A stretch of 64,000 bases of DNA, taken from NCBI GenBank assembly GCA_964468815.1, contig CAYXWN010000004.1:4626-68625 (forward strand). The letters run 5' to 3'. Source of the stretch: UMGS621 sp964468815. Its GTDB lineage: Bacteria > Bacillota > Clostridia > Christensenellales > Borkfalkiaceae. Shown in pieces: positions 25,947 to 34,570 of the stretch; the first letter of the stretch is position 1, and every line of letters starts with the position of its first letter. A program made the position numbers and the translations under genes. Below the pieces are notes generated by a model that saw only the letters and a program-made list of their open reading frames with translations, was not told the origin of the DNA and ran no database searches.

Positions 25947-27191
25947 TTATTCGGACAGGTCGCGCATCATTTCGATGACAAGCACATTCCAATTCAAAAA
26001 ACTTCCCTCCATCGTGGGCTTGCCCGTTTCGGGATTGTACGACTCGCTCATGTTGTTATTCTCCAACACGTCTTGCCCCAATAACTTTACCGTCTTTTTC
26101 GCGAGATCGCGCGCCTCTTTTTTCATGTTCGCCGCCTTTAAGGATTTCCATACGCAATAATTCGCGATGATCCAAACCGCACCGAGCCAATTAGATGGAT
26201 TGCTCGATTCCTCTAAGCAATACATTTTTTCGTCTTTTGCGAGCGTACGCACGCCGTATTGGCACGACACGTTCTTGTCGAGATAATGCTTTTTCAAAAT
26301 CGCTTTTCCCTCTTCCGCCGTGGCGATTCCGCACATAATCGGCAAAAAGCAACCCCAAAACCGAATCTTTATCGGAATACTCTTCCAAAAAACACCAAGC
26401 CCGTGGTGAAAATTCTCTGTTTTACGCGTTTTGATATCCAGATATGCCGAATAGTACAAGTCGTCGCGCGCATCGTATAATTCCGAACGGATCGCCGACT
26501 TCAAGTTTTCGGCTTTCCCCAGATAATAAACATCGCTTTCGCCGCGCGATTCTAAAATTTCGTGCATTGCGCAAAATTCGGAATATAAAAAGCAATTTAA
26601 ATAGACGTCCGCGCAACAATCTTCGGGGAATCCGAACACGGTGGGATTATTATCTACGCCGATCATGACGTCGTTCCGCCAAAAATAAAGTCCGCTCTTC
26701 TCGTCAAATTGATACTTGTCGTAATATGCGAGATATTTTTTTAAGGGCGTCGCGTCAAACCACGAAAAATCGTTTACCGCCTTGCTGGCGTTGAGCGTTC
26801 CTCTACACAAAAAAGGCTTGTGTTGATTCACCTTTTTCCCTGCCAAATGCTCGTCTTTTAAAAGAGAAGACATCAATCCGGTCGCCGTAACGGTCATCGG
26901 AATAAATCCGTCGTCAAGTTGTTGATCAAAGAAATTTAAGATATTTCCCTTTATGTGAACGATTATTTTTTCTCTCATTTTATCGTAATCGAAATCGGGA
27001 GAATTTTTATAATATTCACAATATTCCAAAAGAGCCTTTGCGCTCCAATAAGAATCCCAATCCCATAAATTGTTGGCGTACATCGCACCGGGATCTAAAA
27101 ATGGATGGTTGAATACGCCGTCCGTCGGCTTTAACATTTTCGGTGCGTTCTCTCGGATATAACCGCTTACCGCTTTTATATACTCTTTCAT
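25947..27191 (-). CDS. GH63/GH37-like (alpha/alpha)6 glycosidase
   Basis: The 414-residue protein has no signal peptide. ANNLWDWDSYWSAKALLEY (residues about 39-57) is the WD-D-Y motif of clan GH-G/GH37-GH63 enzymes. NPSNWLGAVWIIANY and ESYNPETGKPTMEGSFLNW are the C-terminal barrel motifs that carry the base in GH63, including mannosylglycerate hydrolase-like members. An alpha-glycosidase acting on small oligosaccharides in the cytoplasm is likely, with unknown specificity. It is only distantly similar to the trehalase-like protein at 19094-20323. It is last in the lacI operon. A hairpin (27204-27226) ends 12 bases before its start codon, and the ribosome site AAGAG is weak. Confidence 0.78.
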   Translation of the reverse strand: MKEYIKAVSGYIRENAPKMLKPTDGVFNHPFLDPGAMYANNLWDWDSYWSAKALLEYCEYYKNSPDFDYDKMREKIIVHIKGNILNFFDQQLDDGFIPMTVTATGLMSSLLKDEHLAGKKVNQHKPFLCRGTLNASKAVNDFSWFDATPLKKYLAYYDKYQFDEKSGLYFWRNDVMIGVDNNPTVFGFPEDCCADVYLNCFLYSEFCAMHEILESRGESDVYYLGKAENLKSAIRSELYDARDDLYYSAYLDIKTRKTENFHHGLGVFWKSIPIKIRFWGCFLPIMCGIATAEEGKAILKKHYLDKNVSCQYGVRTLAKDEKMYCLEESSNPSNWLGAVWIIANYCVWKSLKAANMKKEARDLAKKTVKLLGQDVLENNNMSESYNPETGKPTMEGSFLNWNVLVIEMMRDLSE

Positions 27192-27203
27192 GCCGTTTCT
27201 CTT

Positions 27204-27318
27204 GCGGAAAAATCACGTTTTTCCGCCCTTTTTCTCCTTTGACAAATTCTTGTTTTTCAGAATGGAAGCAATTGCCCCATAAAAGGCATGATTGCGGACG
27301 TTTCAACGAGCCGCAATC
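27204..27318 (-). other. two hairpins in the gap between the two glycosidase genes
   Basis: GCGGAAAAA (27204-27212) pairs with TTTTTCCGC (27218-27226), and GATTGCGG (27290-27297) pairs with CCGCAATC (27311-27318). Neither has a proper minus-strand T-run, so they are not clear terminators for leftward transcription. They could attenuate, stabilise the mRNA or lower expression of the downstream glycosidase. Confidence 0.45.
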
Positions 27319-27342
27319 TCCTTTTTTAATGATTTAAGAAAG

Positions 27343-30312
27343 TTAAAATTCTTCTTTTTCTATCCGTTCTTTTGTTAAATACACGTCGCCGATCGCAAAC
27401 GGGACGAAATGATAATCGTCCACGTACGTACATTCGGGCGCATCCGTACGTACGACGTTATCCTCGTATCCGCGCTTCCCGACGAACGTACTGAGTCCGA
27501 CGAAATTCTGCTCGCCCCGAATATGATGGTGCGGTCCGAGCAAGTTTCTGTTTCCGGACACGGCGACGACCGTAATTTTATTTCTTCCTTCCTTTACGAA
27601 ATCGGTTATTTCGAGAGAAGCCGCCCCGTCGCCGATCGAACCGCAAAATACGCCGTTTACAAAAATCCGCAACAGTACGGCGTGCGAACGCTCCGACTCA
27701 ACGTAATAATTACAGTCTTTCGTTAATTCCGCCTCGTATTCCGCCACGATTTCACCGCGATAAAAAGGATATCCGCAATCGGTGATATCGCAATCGGTCG
27801 TCAACGGTCGTTCCCTCGTGATCGCGAAATTGCCTGCCGTCTTGTAATAGCCGGAATGATTTTGAATCGGCGCGCTTTTTACGCCGAACTTGCCGCGAAC
27901 ATAGCAATTTTCGATTTCCAAGGGGTAACTGAACACGTTTCGGACGCACTCGAACGAATTTTCGACGTCGATCAACGTTTTCGCCGCCTTTAACGTGCCG
28001 ACGACGCCAATCTTGTTCCACCCTTTCACGAGCAAATTCTTTATATCGCTCCCGATAATGCTCTTGTCGATCCACCAACGGTCGTCGTTTAAGGTTACGA
28101 GCGCGCCGTTTACGCTTACGTCCGAAAAATGCCCCCTTTCCAAGAAAAGTTCGGCTGTTTCCGGCACTTCGTCGCACTGAACGCCGAACACCACCTCAAC
28201 GGCGATATCCTTGGTAATTTCCGCAGACTTTCCGTATAAATACTCTTGTATGCGCTGCACGGGCGCGTTCTCGAACACTTTTTCCCCGTCTACGATGCAG
28301 TCCGCATAATCCAACGTGATCGCGTTTTGATCGCACACGCGAAATTGCTCGGAATGGAGCAATTTCTTTTCGACCTTACGCCGAATGCGATTCGTGTCGT
28401 TTTTCTTATCGAGGATAAAATACGCGCTTTCCATCGGTTTCAACGTCTGCTCGGTATACGTGCGGCAAGGCGAAGCAACCGCCTCTTGCAAATATTTTTT
28501 TCCGCTCGACAAATTCACCCGATAAACAGAACCGCGGCGATTGAACGTTAAAACAAAGCGTTTTTCGTCGCATACGGACGTATTGCAAATGAAAACGTAT
28601 AAACGATCTGCGTCCTCCGAAACGTGTATTTTACAACTTTTTACCAATATTTCGTCCTTGCCGTACAATGCAACGGGACGACGGTAACCGTAATACTCGA
28701 AAATCTTTTCCAGTTTTTTCGCGCTGTTAAAATATTCGTAGAATCTACCGCTTTCCTTTAATACCGACGACAACGCCTTTCCCTGCGTTCCCGTCAACGA
28801 TTGTTCGTTTCCGACCAATACGATGCCGCCGCCCTGCGCAAACTTTTTGATCTTGCGCAACGCGTTTTGCGAAGGCTCTGCGCCGTCCGGCAAAATTAAA
28901 TAGCGATAATTCATTCTTCCGACGTTCAGCGCACCGTCCTTTACCTTGCCCTTTTCTTCCAACATCCACTCGTCCAACACGTCGAAAGGAATTTGAGCGT
29001 CCTCTAAATTCTCTATCAACTGCCTGTAAAAGGTAGAAATTCTGCCGTTTTGCGAACAGCCGGCAACACCCTTAAAACAAGCGGTGATCGGAGAAAGAAT
29101 CGCGACGTCCGCAAAGGGCTTCCCCTGCGATACCGCCCCGTTGACGTTTTCCATCCATTGAAAGAGTACGTCCGCATAATTCCACCAAGGCGATTGGTAG
29201 GAGAAAAACGCAGGATAATCGCGCTTTCTGATTCCGCTGATCGTATACGCGGACAAGTGCAAACACGCCGTATTGACGCCGTACGCCGCTTGATATCCCC
29301 AAATCCACGCGTATTGCGAAAAGGAAGTATTCCAACCGCAACACCCAAACGTTTCGCTCAACACGTTTTTATAGCCGACCTGCCGTTTTACCGAACCGAT
29401 TTGCTTTAAGAGCACGGGCGAAGTCAATCTTCTGCCCAAAAAATCAATGCCCGGATAATCCATATAACGATAATGATTGGCAACGTTTCCGCTCAGTTGA
29501 TACTGCGTGCTGATGCCGTCCTCTCCGCCGAAATGCCCGGTCAAAAGAAGATTGTTTTCTCTGCACCACCGGTTTAATTTATCCGTAAAACTCTCGGCAA
29601 ATAATTTCGCGTAAAGTTCGTAAAAATGCGAACGGAATTTCCGACCTTTGGCGGTATCCTCTCTCAAAAGCCATAAATCCGCGCGTAAATTCCCGTAAAC
29701 GGCATTGTAGCGTTCTTCCAAGCGAGGACTCCACGCCGTACGGAACGCAAGTTGCGGCTCATCCGTAAAGATGCCGCGAATCACCGTTCCGAAATACGCA
29801 CCGAACCGCTCTTTGTACCGTTCGTGCGTGCTTTCGATAAATAAATCCACAACCTTATCGTTGAGTAAATCGACGTAATTTGCGTTTACTTTCGCAAAGC
29901 AATACAGATCGGCGTTGTCTTTTTCGGTTATTTGATAGCCGCCGCGAACCTTTTCGTATTTCGCAATAAACTCGCCGCAGACGTCTTTTTCTTCTTCACA
30001 AAAGGCGCCTTCTTTCTGTAACGCCCAAGTGCCGTGATTTAAGACGGCACCGCCGCCGAAGCCGCTCGGCCAACCGTTTTCATCGTAAAGCCACACTTCG
30101 AGATTCTGCTTTTTTGCCTCGTCTATGGCAACCGCGATGGCGGAAAACCATTCCTCGCTCATATAAGAAAGTTTTAATCCCGCTCTTGCATGGATAAAAA
30201 AGCCGCCTATGCCCCTTTTTGCAAAATCACAAATCTGTAATCGTATTTCAGGCTCTTTCATCTCGCCGTTCCAAGACCAAAAAACCTTATTCTTTCTCGT
30301 AATTTCTTTCAT
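27343..30312 (-). CDS. GH106-like glycoside hydrolase (alpha-L-rhamnosidase-related)
   Basis: The 989-residue protein has no signal peptide. The TIM-barrel part starts KVFWSWNGEM, has WLYDENGWPSGFGGG (residues about 74-88) and RGIFTDEPQ (179-187, with a candidate catalytic Glu185), and is followed by a GH2-type sugar-binding jelly-roll region near the C-terminus (GWNKIGVVGTLKAAKTL and GRNKITVVAVSGNRNLLGPH). The DE(Y/N)GWPSG motif is characteristic of GH106 and related uncharacterised families. Alpha-L-rhamnosidase activity is possible, but the family is broad. It starts 29 bp after lacI with AAGGTG before the ATG. Its absence of an export signal implies that it acts on imported fragments. Confidence 0.75.
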   Translation of the reverse strand: MKEITRKNKVFWSWNGEMKEPEIRLQICDFAKRGIGGFFIHARAGLKLSYMSEEWFSAIAVAIDEAKKQNLEVWLYDENGWPSGFGGGAVLNHGTWALQKEGAFCEEEKDVCGEFIAKYEKVRGGYQITEKDNADLYCFAKVNANYVDLLNDKVVDLFIESTHERYKERFGAYFGTVIRGIFTDEPQLAFRTAWSPRLEERYNAVYGNLRADLWLLREDTAKGRKFRSHFYELYAKLFAESFTDKLNRWCRENNLLLTGHFGGEDGISTQYQLSGNVANHYRYMDYPGIDFLGRRLTSPVLLKQIGSVKRQVGYKNVLSETFGCCGWNTSFSQYAWIWGYQAAYGVNTACLHLSAYTISGIRKRDYPAFFSYQSPWWNYADVLFQWMENVNGAVSQGKPFADVAILSPITACFKGVAGCSQNGRISTFYRQLIENLEDAQIPFDVLDEWMLEEKGKVKDGALNVGRMNYRYLILPDGAEPSQNALRKIKKFAQGGGIVLVGNEQSLTGTQGKALSSVLKESGRFYEYFNSAKKLEKIFEYYGYRRPVALYGKDEILVKSCKIHVSEDADRLYVFICNTSVCDEKRFVLTFNRRGSVYRVNLSSGKKYLQEAVASPCRTYTEQTLKPMESAYFILDKKNDTNRIRRKVEKKLLHSEQFRVCDQNAITLDYADCIVDGEKVFENAPVQRIQEYLYGKSAEITKDIAVEVVFGVQCDEVPETAELFLERGHFSDVSVNGALVTLNDDRWWIDKSIIGSDIKNLLVKGWNKIGVVGTLKAAKTLIDVENSFECVRNVFSYPLEIENCYVRGKFGVKSAPIQNHSGYYKTAGNFAITRERPLTTDCDITDCGYPFYRGEIVAEYEAELTKDCNYYVESERSHAVLLRIFVNGVFCGSIGDGAASLEITDFVKEGRNKITVVAVSGNRNLLGPHHHIRGEQNFVGLSTFVGKRGYEDNVVRTDAPECTYVDDYHFVPFAIGDVYLTKERIEKEEF

Positions 30313-30341
30313 TTTGCACCTTTATTGCTATTTGCGGTCGT

Positions 30342-31346
30342 TTATTTCGGCGACGCAACCGATTTACGAATCACGATTTCCGTTTCGTATTTTTCAAACG
30401 TTCCTATTACGTTATTTTCAATACTGTGCGAAAGGATATCGAAAACCTTTCGCCCGTATGCGTTTTTATCATAAGTTACGGTAGTCAGCGCGGGACTTAC
30501 GAAATTAGAATACAATATATCATCAAAGCCGACGACCGAAACGTCTTCGGGAACGCGGATTCCGCGTTTTTGCAACTCGCTTAACGCACCGTACGCCATT
30601 AAGTCGTTCGTCGTAATGATTGCAGTGGCTTTACAACCGCTCTCTATCAACTTCGCCGTAAGTTGCATACCTGTTTGAACGGAAGTGTCATACGGATATT
30701 CGTTATCGATCACCGTACCTTCCTTGCCCATAAGATTCCTGTATTCGTCCTTAAACGCCTTATACCGTAAGTCTACCGTATCTTCCCTCAACCCGGAAAG
30801 ATACGCAATATCGGTATGCCCGACCGATTTTAAATAAGCGATCAGTTTGCGCATACCTTGTGCCATGTCGATTTCGACACAGCCGTATCCCAATTTAAAA
30901 TTATCGAATTTGTTACCCGTCACGACCTTTATTCCGTTTTTCGTAAATTTGTCGATAACGTTCGATACTACGTCGGAATTGATAAGCGAAATATACACGC
31001 CGTCAATTCTCCGTGAAATAAGATCGGCAACTTGATTGCGGAAGCCGTTCATCGCGTCCGCAAAATACACGGCATAGCCTGCCTGCGACGCGCTTTCTTG
31101 AAACCCGTGGAATATTTCGCCGAAAATCGGGTTGGATACGTCGTTAACTAAGATTGCAACCGTGTACGTTTTCTTTTTCGTCATACTCTTTGCAATCATG
31201 TCGGGCTTATATCCGTATTGCTCGACCACGGACAATACTCTTTGCGTCACCTCATCGGAAAACTTTCTGCTATTGTTTAAGATATAAGAAACCGTTTGCT
31301 CCGACACTCCGGCTATTTTTGCTATATCTTTTCTGGATATGCGCAT
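30342..31346 (-). CDS. LacI-family transcriptional repressor
   Basis: The 334-residue regulator starts MRISRKDIAKIAGVSEQTVSYILNN..., a typical LacI helix-turn-helix (residues 4-25) followed by the hinge helix region (GYKPDMIAKSM). The rest is the periplasmic-binding-protein-like sensor domain (VAILVNDVSNPIFGEIF, VVGFDDILYSNFVSPALTT). The ATG at 31346 fits the family's start and has GGGGA/AAAGGA upstream; a GTG five codons earlier is less likely. It heads an operon with the two glycosidases. A palindrome at 31411-31426, beside its own -10 box, is a strong autoregulatory site, and a similar one precedes the second glycan operon. Confidence 0.95.
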   Translation of the reverse strand: MRISRKDIAKIAGVSEQTVSYILNNSRKFSDEVTQRVLSVVEQYGYKPDMIAKSMTKKKTYTVAILVNDVSNPIFGEIFHGFQESASQAGYAVYFADAMNGFRNQVADLISRRIDGVYISLINSDVVSNVIDKFTKNGIKVVTGNKFDNFKLGYGCVEIDMAQGMRKLIAYLKSVGHTDIAYLSGLREDTVDLRYKAFKDEYRNLMGKEGTVIDNEYPYDTSVQTGMQLTAKLIESGCKATAIITTNDLMAYGALSELQKRGIRVPEDVSVVGFDDILYSNFVSPALTTVTYDKNAYGRKVFDILSHSIENNVIGTFEKYETEIVIRKSVASPK

Positions 31347-31410
31347 ACTTCCTTTCCCCACAAACTATATCGTCTACTTTCTTTTTCTGCCGTTTTTTGA
31401 TTCCGTTTCA

Positions 31411-31426
31411 CACTACTCGGGTAGTG
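31411..31426 (-). promoter_or_regulatory. LacI-type operator at the lacI promoter
   Basis: CACTACTCGGGTAGTG is a 16-bp palindrome, imperfect only at two central positions, with the central CG typical of LacI-family operators. It starts two bases after the -10 box of the lacI promoter and covers the expected start point. Its core CTACTCGnGTAG recurs at 47139-47154. Confidence 0.8.
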
Positions 31427-31428
31427 AT

Positions 31429-31458
31429 ATCGTATCATAATTATCAATATTTTGTCAA
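31429..31458 (-). promoter_or_regulatory. promoter of the lacI-glycosidase operon
   Basis: Leftward TTGACA (31458-31453) and TACGAT (31434-31429) have an 18-base spacer. TGA before the -10 makes it an extended -10 promoter. The palindrome at 31411-31426 overlaps the transcription start, which is the classic arrangement for repression. Confidence 0.8.
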
Positions 31459-31630
31459 TAATTTTGAAAATATTTTTTCATTATCTTAAATATCGTTATA
31501 GCTATAAAAACTTTAACGATTTGAAAAACCGCCCGTTCCTTTTATTTTACAAAGCACTTACGAAAAAATAACCGATTTTACTTCGCTTTATAAAAAATTT
31601 TTTTGCTAAAAATTTTCTTTTTCGGTATTC

Positions 31631-31710
31631 TCTCCGACGTTCGGTTTTTCACCGAACGTCGGAGATCATCCGTTTTATAAAACAGAGGCAAGGCCTTTTG
31701 CCCTTGCCTC
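31631..31710 (-). terminator. terminator region of the GH13 glycan operon
   Basis: Two hairpins follow the stop at 31742. GAGGCAAGG (31685-31693) pairs with CCTTGCCTC (31702-31710), with TTTTATAAAA behind it. A perfect 15-bp stem TCTCCGACGTTCGGT / ACCGAACGTCGGAGA (31631-31645 with 31651-31665) has a 5-base loop and a loosely T-rich tail further on. The remaining sequence between here and the lacI promoter is A/T-rich without a gene. Confidence 0.75.
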
Positions 31711-31741
31711 CGTCTTCCTAAGATTTATTTAATTGTTTTTA

Positions 31742-33637
31742 TTATCTAGCGCGCTTTTTTCCGAAAACGAACGCTGCCGCCACCAAAAGAACGATTGCGC
31801 CAACCGCAAACGAAGCGTCTAACGAAGAACCGCAACCCGGCTTTTCCGCAACGATTACCTTTACGGTGTACTCATTGCCGTTATAGGTAATTTTTACGGT
31901 CTGCTCGCCGGACGTCGCTTTGTCGTAATCGGAAACCGTAAAGTCTGCCGCGGATACGCTAACGTTCTCGCTCTCTTTTCCGCTTGCGTACTTTTTAACC
32001 ACCTTGATCGTGGAAAGATCGAAATCCTCGTTATACTCGTATTCCGCCTTGGTTACGCTTACTTCGTAGGACTCTACGTCCGCAACCTCTACTTCAAAGG
32101 TCGCCGTAACGTTCTGATTCAATACCGTCTTCGTTACGGATACCGTTTGCTTGCCAACCGTGTTTTTGTCAAATCCGTTTACGGTTAAATCCGCGAGCGT
32201 CAACGTTTCCGTCGTTCCGTCCATATACGTAAGTTCAAAAGAACCGCCGCTCAATTCTTCGCCGTAACTCACGTTTGCAGGAGCGGTCGTAACCGTCAAA
32301 CCGGACGCGTAATTCGCAACCTCCGTATCCGAAACGATATACCATTTCATATTGCTGATAACCGTTTCGCCGTTGGTTCTGTCACCGAAGGAGAATACGG
32401 GGACGTATTCGTCGGGTAAAATTTCCTTATCGACAACGGAAGCCCATACTTTACCGTCAACGGTCAATTTCGCGCTTACTTTTTTGCCGCTGTATTCGAC
32501 TTTTACTTTATACGAACCGCCTGCGGGGAATGCCGTTCCGGAAACGGGAAGTTCGTGACAAATTACTTCTGTGTAGTTACCTACTTCATCGCAACGTTGG
32601 AACAAATAGCACGTTCCCGCACCGCCGGACATACCTGCGCGGAAATGGAACTCATACGTATCAATTCCGTTCTTTGCAAAGACGAGGAACGGAACAGTCC
32701 AAGATCCCGTCGTTCCCGGGGTAATCGTCGCTTCCATACCGAAGGTCAATTCGTTGACAGCCTTCTCACTACCGTCTGCAAAACGAACCTTACCGTCCGT
32801 TACGCTGCTGACAACGGTGGGAATGTATACGCGGGAATCGTCACCGTACAGCATGACCTCGCCCGTTTCTGCGTCATAGAAGTTCTTTCCCCAATCGGTT
32901 GCACCGAAATTCAAAAGGTTGGTGTATTCGGGTTCGGGAATTACCACAACGCCCTCTTTAACGTAGAAGCGCATGTTACTGAATTCAGCATCTTTGATCT
33001 TTCTGTCGCCAAGTCCGAACACGGGCGTGTAGCCGTCCGGCAAATCGATTTGAACGTTCGATACGTCAAGACGCGTCGTCGTACCGTTTACGAGAATCTT
33101 AACGGAAACGGTCTTTGCCTTATATTCCATATGAATGGTATAAGAATCGCCGACCGCGATAGGAGCATTGTTTCCGCCAAACTCTTTTACCGTTCCCTTA
33201 TCCAGATCCCCTTCTCTCGCAAACGCATATACGCTGCCGACTCCGTTACGGTCATGCAACTCATATGCTACGTCTCCGTCTTGCGCGAAGATCAAGAAAG
33301 GTACTTGCCACGTAGCGACCGCAGCAGGCTTTACGGTTACCTCAGCCACGAAGGTAACTTCATCTACCCCCTTCGTAGAGCCGTCGGTAAACTCCAACTG
33401 CGTATCCGCCGCGATGGGCAGAAGTGTTTGGAAATACAAACGAACGTCGTCGCCTGCCATTTTCAGCGTACCGGTTTCGGCGTTGTACGTATGATTCCCA
33501 TAATTGGTCTTTCCGAAATCCAAAAGATTTTGGATTTCGGATTCGACAGTCGAATCCGCCGCAAATGCAGGACAGACTGCCAGTGCCGTCGTAACGACGA
33601 GTGCAAAGGTCAACATCATGATTAAAATTTTTTTCAT
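31742..33637 (-). CDS. surface protein with two LamG-like and two Ig-like domains and a C-terminal anchor
   Basis: The 631-residue protein has a signal peptide (MKKILIMMLTFALVV..., cleavage near AFA-AD). Two homologous beta-sandwich units follow (residues about 35-230 and 240-440), recognised by the repeats LLDFGKTNYGNHTYNAETG and LLNFGATDWGKNFYDAETG, each with a W(Q/T)VPFL(I/V)FA segment. Two Big_3-like Ig domains follow (about 445-530 and 535-600, with TVGKQTVSVTKT and TSGEQTVKITY). The end is GCGSS, a membrane span and KKRAR. It looks like a wall- or membrane-bound carbohydrate-binding protein. It is the last gene of the GH13 operon, 21 bp after its neighbour, with AGGAGGGG before the start. 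Confidence 0.8.
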   Translation of the reverse strand: MKKILIMMLTFALVVTTALAVCPAFAADSTVESEIQNLLDFGKTNYGNHTYNAETGTLKMAGDDVRLYFQTLLPIAADTQLEFTDGSTKGVDEVTFVAEVTVKPAAVATWQVPFLIFAQDGDVAYELHDRNGVGSVYAFAREGDLDKGTVKEFGGNNAPIAVGDSYTIHMEYKAKTVSVKILVNGTTTRLDVSNVQIDLPDGYTPVFGLGDRKIKDAEFSNMRFYVKEGVVVIPEPEYTNLLNFGATDWGKNFYDAETGEVMLYGDDSRVYIPTVVSSVTDGKVRFADGSEKAVNELTFGMEATITPGTTGSWTVPFLVFAKNGIDTYEFHFRAGMSGGAGTCYLFQRCDEVGNYTEVICHELPVSGTAFPAGGSYKVKVEYSGKKVSAKLTVDGKVWASVVDKEILPDEYVPVFSFGDRTNGETVISNMKWYIVSDTEVANYASGLTVTTAPANVSYGEELSGGSFELTYMDGTTETLTLADLTVNGFDKNTVGKQTVSVTKTVLNQNVTATFEVEVADVESYEVSVTKAEYEYNEDFDLSTIKVVKKYASGKESENVSVSAADFTVSDYDKATSGEQTVKITYNGNEYTVKVIVAEKPGCGSSLDASFAVGAIVLLVAAAFVFGKKRAR

Positions 33638-33658
33638 TTTAACCCCTCCTAAAAAATT

Positions 33659-34570
33659 TCAGATGAATTTATTCCATACCGCCAACGCGATAAATGTCAC
33701 AATACAAAGAACGTACGTAAGAATCGAATTTCGATCCAAGCGCGGTTCTTCTTTTGCAAACTTAACGCGAAGCGGCTTGAATAACAGAATTGCGCAGGCA
33801 AGCGACGCAAACGTCACCGCACCGCAAAACAGGGCGCATAAAAGCGCGGTTTCCCTCGACGTTACCCCGTACGCAGACAGAGGCAACACCCAATACGAGG
33901 GAATAATTACTTGCAGACATTCAAAGATAACTGCAAAGAGAAAGGGAAACACCGCTCGATCGGTCGCCGCGTAAATCAAACTTGCAACTACGCCAAGCAG
34001 CAACAATCGCAAAAAGATGGAAGAGTCGTAACACACGAGCGCGGATAAAACGCAAGGCAATAAATATCCGACAAAGGAATTACCGTATGCGATTTTCCCA
34101 AGATAGCGAAATACGTATTCCCGTAAAAGGGTAACGATCACGCCGTTTACCAATAAGGATAAAACAAGTTGCCACGCACTCGGTCGAACGGGCATGGAAA
34201 GAGAAATTCCTCCCGTGATCGCAGAGCGAAAGCCTGCAACCGTGTACGATAAATAGGTATACAACAACCACGCAGTCATTGCGAGTAAGATTACGAAAAC
34301 GAATTGTTTTTTCTCTATCGGCGCAGGCGAATCTCTATACGTCGATTCCGTCCCAGAATATTTTTTCTCGGTGTGCACCAGCACTACCGTCGGAATCGCA
34401 AACACGACAAACGGTTGTAAGCCGTACAGCAAAATCACCGACCACAATTCGCTCGCAAATTTTGCAATTACCAACGAATAGAGAAACCCGATGAGCAACA
34501 TATAAAAAGTCGCAATCTGAAAGGACGTTTTCCTTATACGCAAGTCGGGATCAAACAGAATATTTTTCAT
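33659..34570 (-). CDS. polytopic membrane protein of unknown function
   Basis: The 303-residue protein has about eight hydrophobic segments. TLLREYVFRYLGKIAYG (residues about 147-163) vaguely resembles the EExxFR motif of CPBP intramembrane proteases, but the first glutamate is Arg150 and the rest of the family pattern is not clear, so I do not assign it. It starts 20 bp inside the preceding gene, so the two are translationally coupled. It is part of the GH13/importer operon. A role in surface-protein processing or transport is possible but unproven. Confidence 0.7.
   Translation of the reverse strand: MKNILFDPDLRIRKTSFQIATFYMLLIGFLYSLVIAKFASELWSVILLYGLQPFVVFAIPTVVLVHTEKKYSGTESTYRDSPAPIEKKQFVFVILLAMTAWLLYTYLSYTVAGFRSAITGGISLSMPVRPSAWQLVLSLLVNGVIVTLLREYVFRYLGKIAYGNSFVGYLLPCVLSALVCYDSSIFLRLLLLGVVASLIYAATDRAVFPFLFAVIFECLQVIIPSYWVLPLSAYGVTSRETALLCALFCGAVTFASLACAILLFKPLRVKFAKEEPRLDRNSILTYVLCIVTFIALAVWNKFI

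Noticed and set aside
32555..33625. 356-codon frame on the plus strand opposite the surface protein
   Set aside because: It is a shadow of the minus-strand gene, which has a signal peptide, repeats, an anchor and AGGAGGGG.
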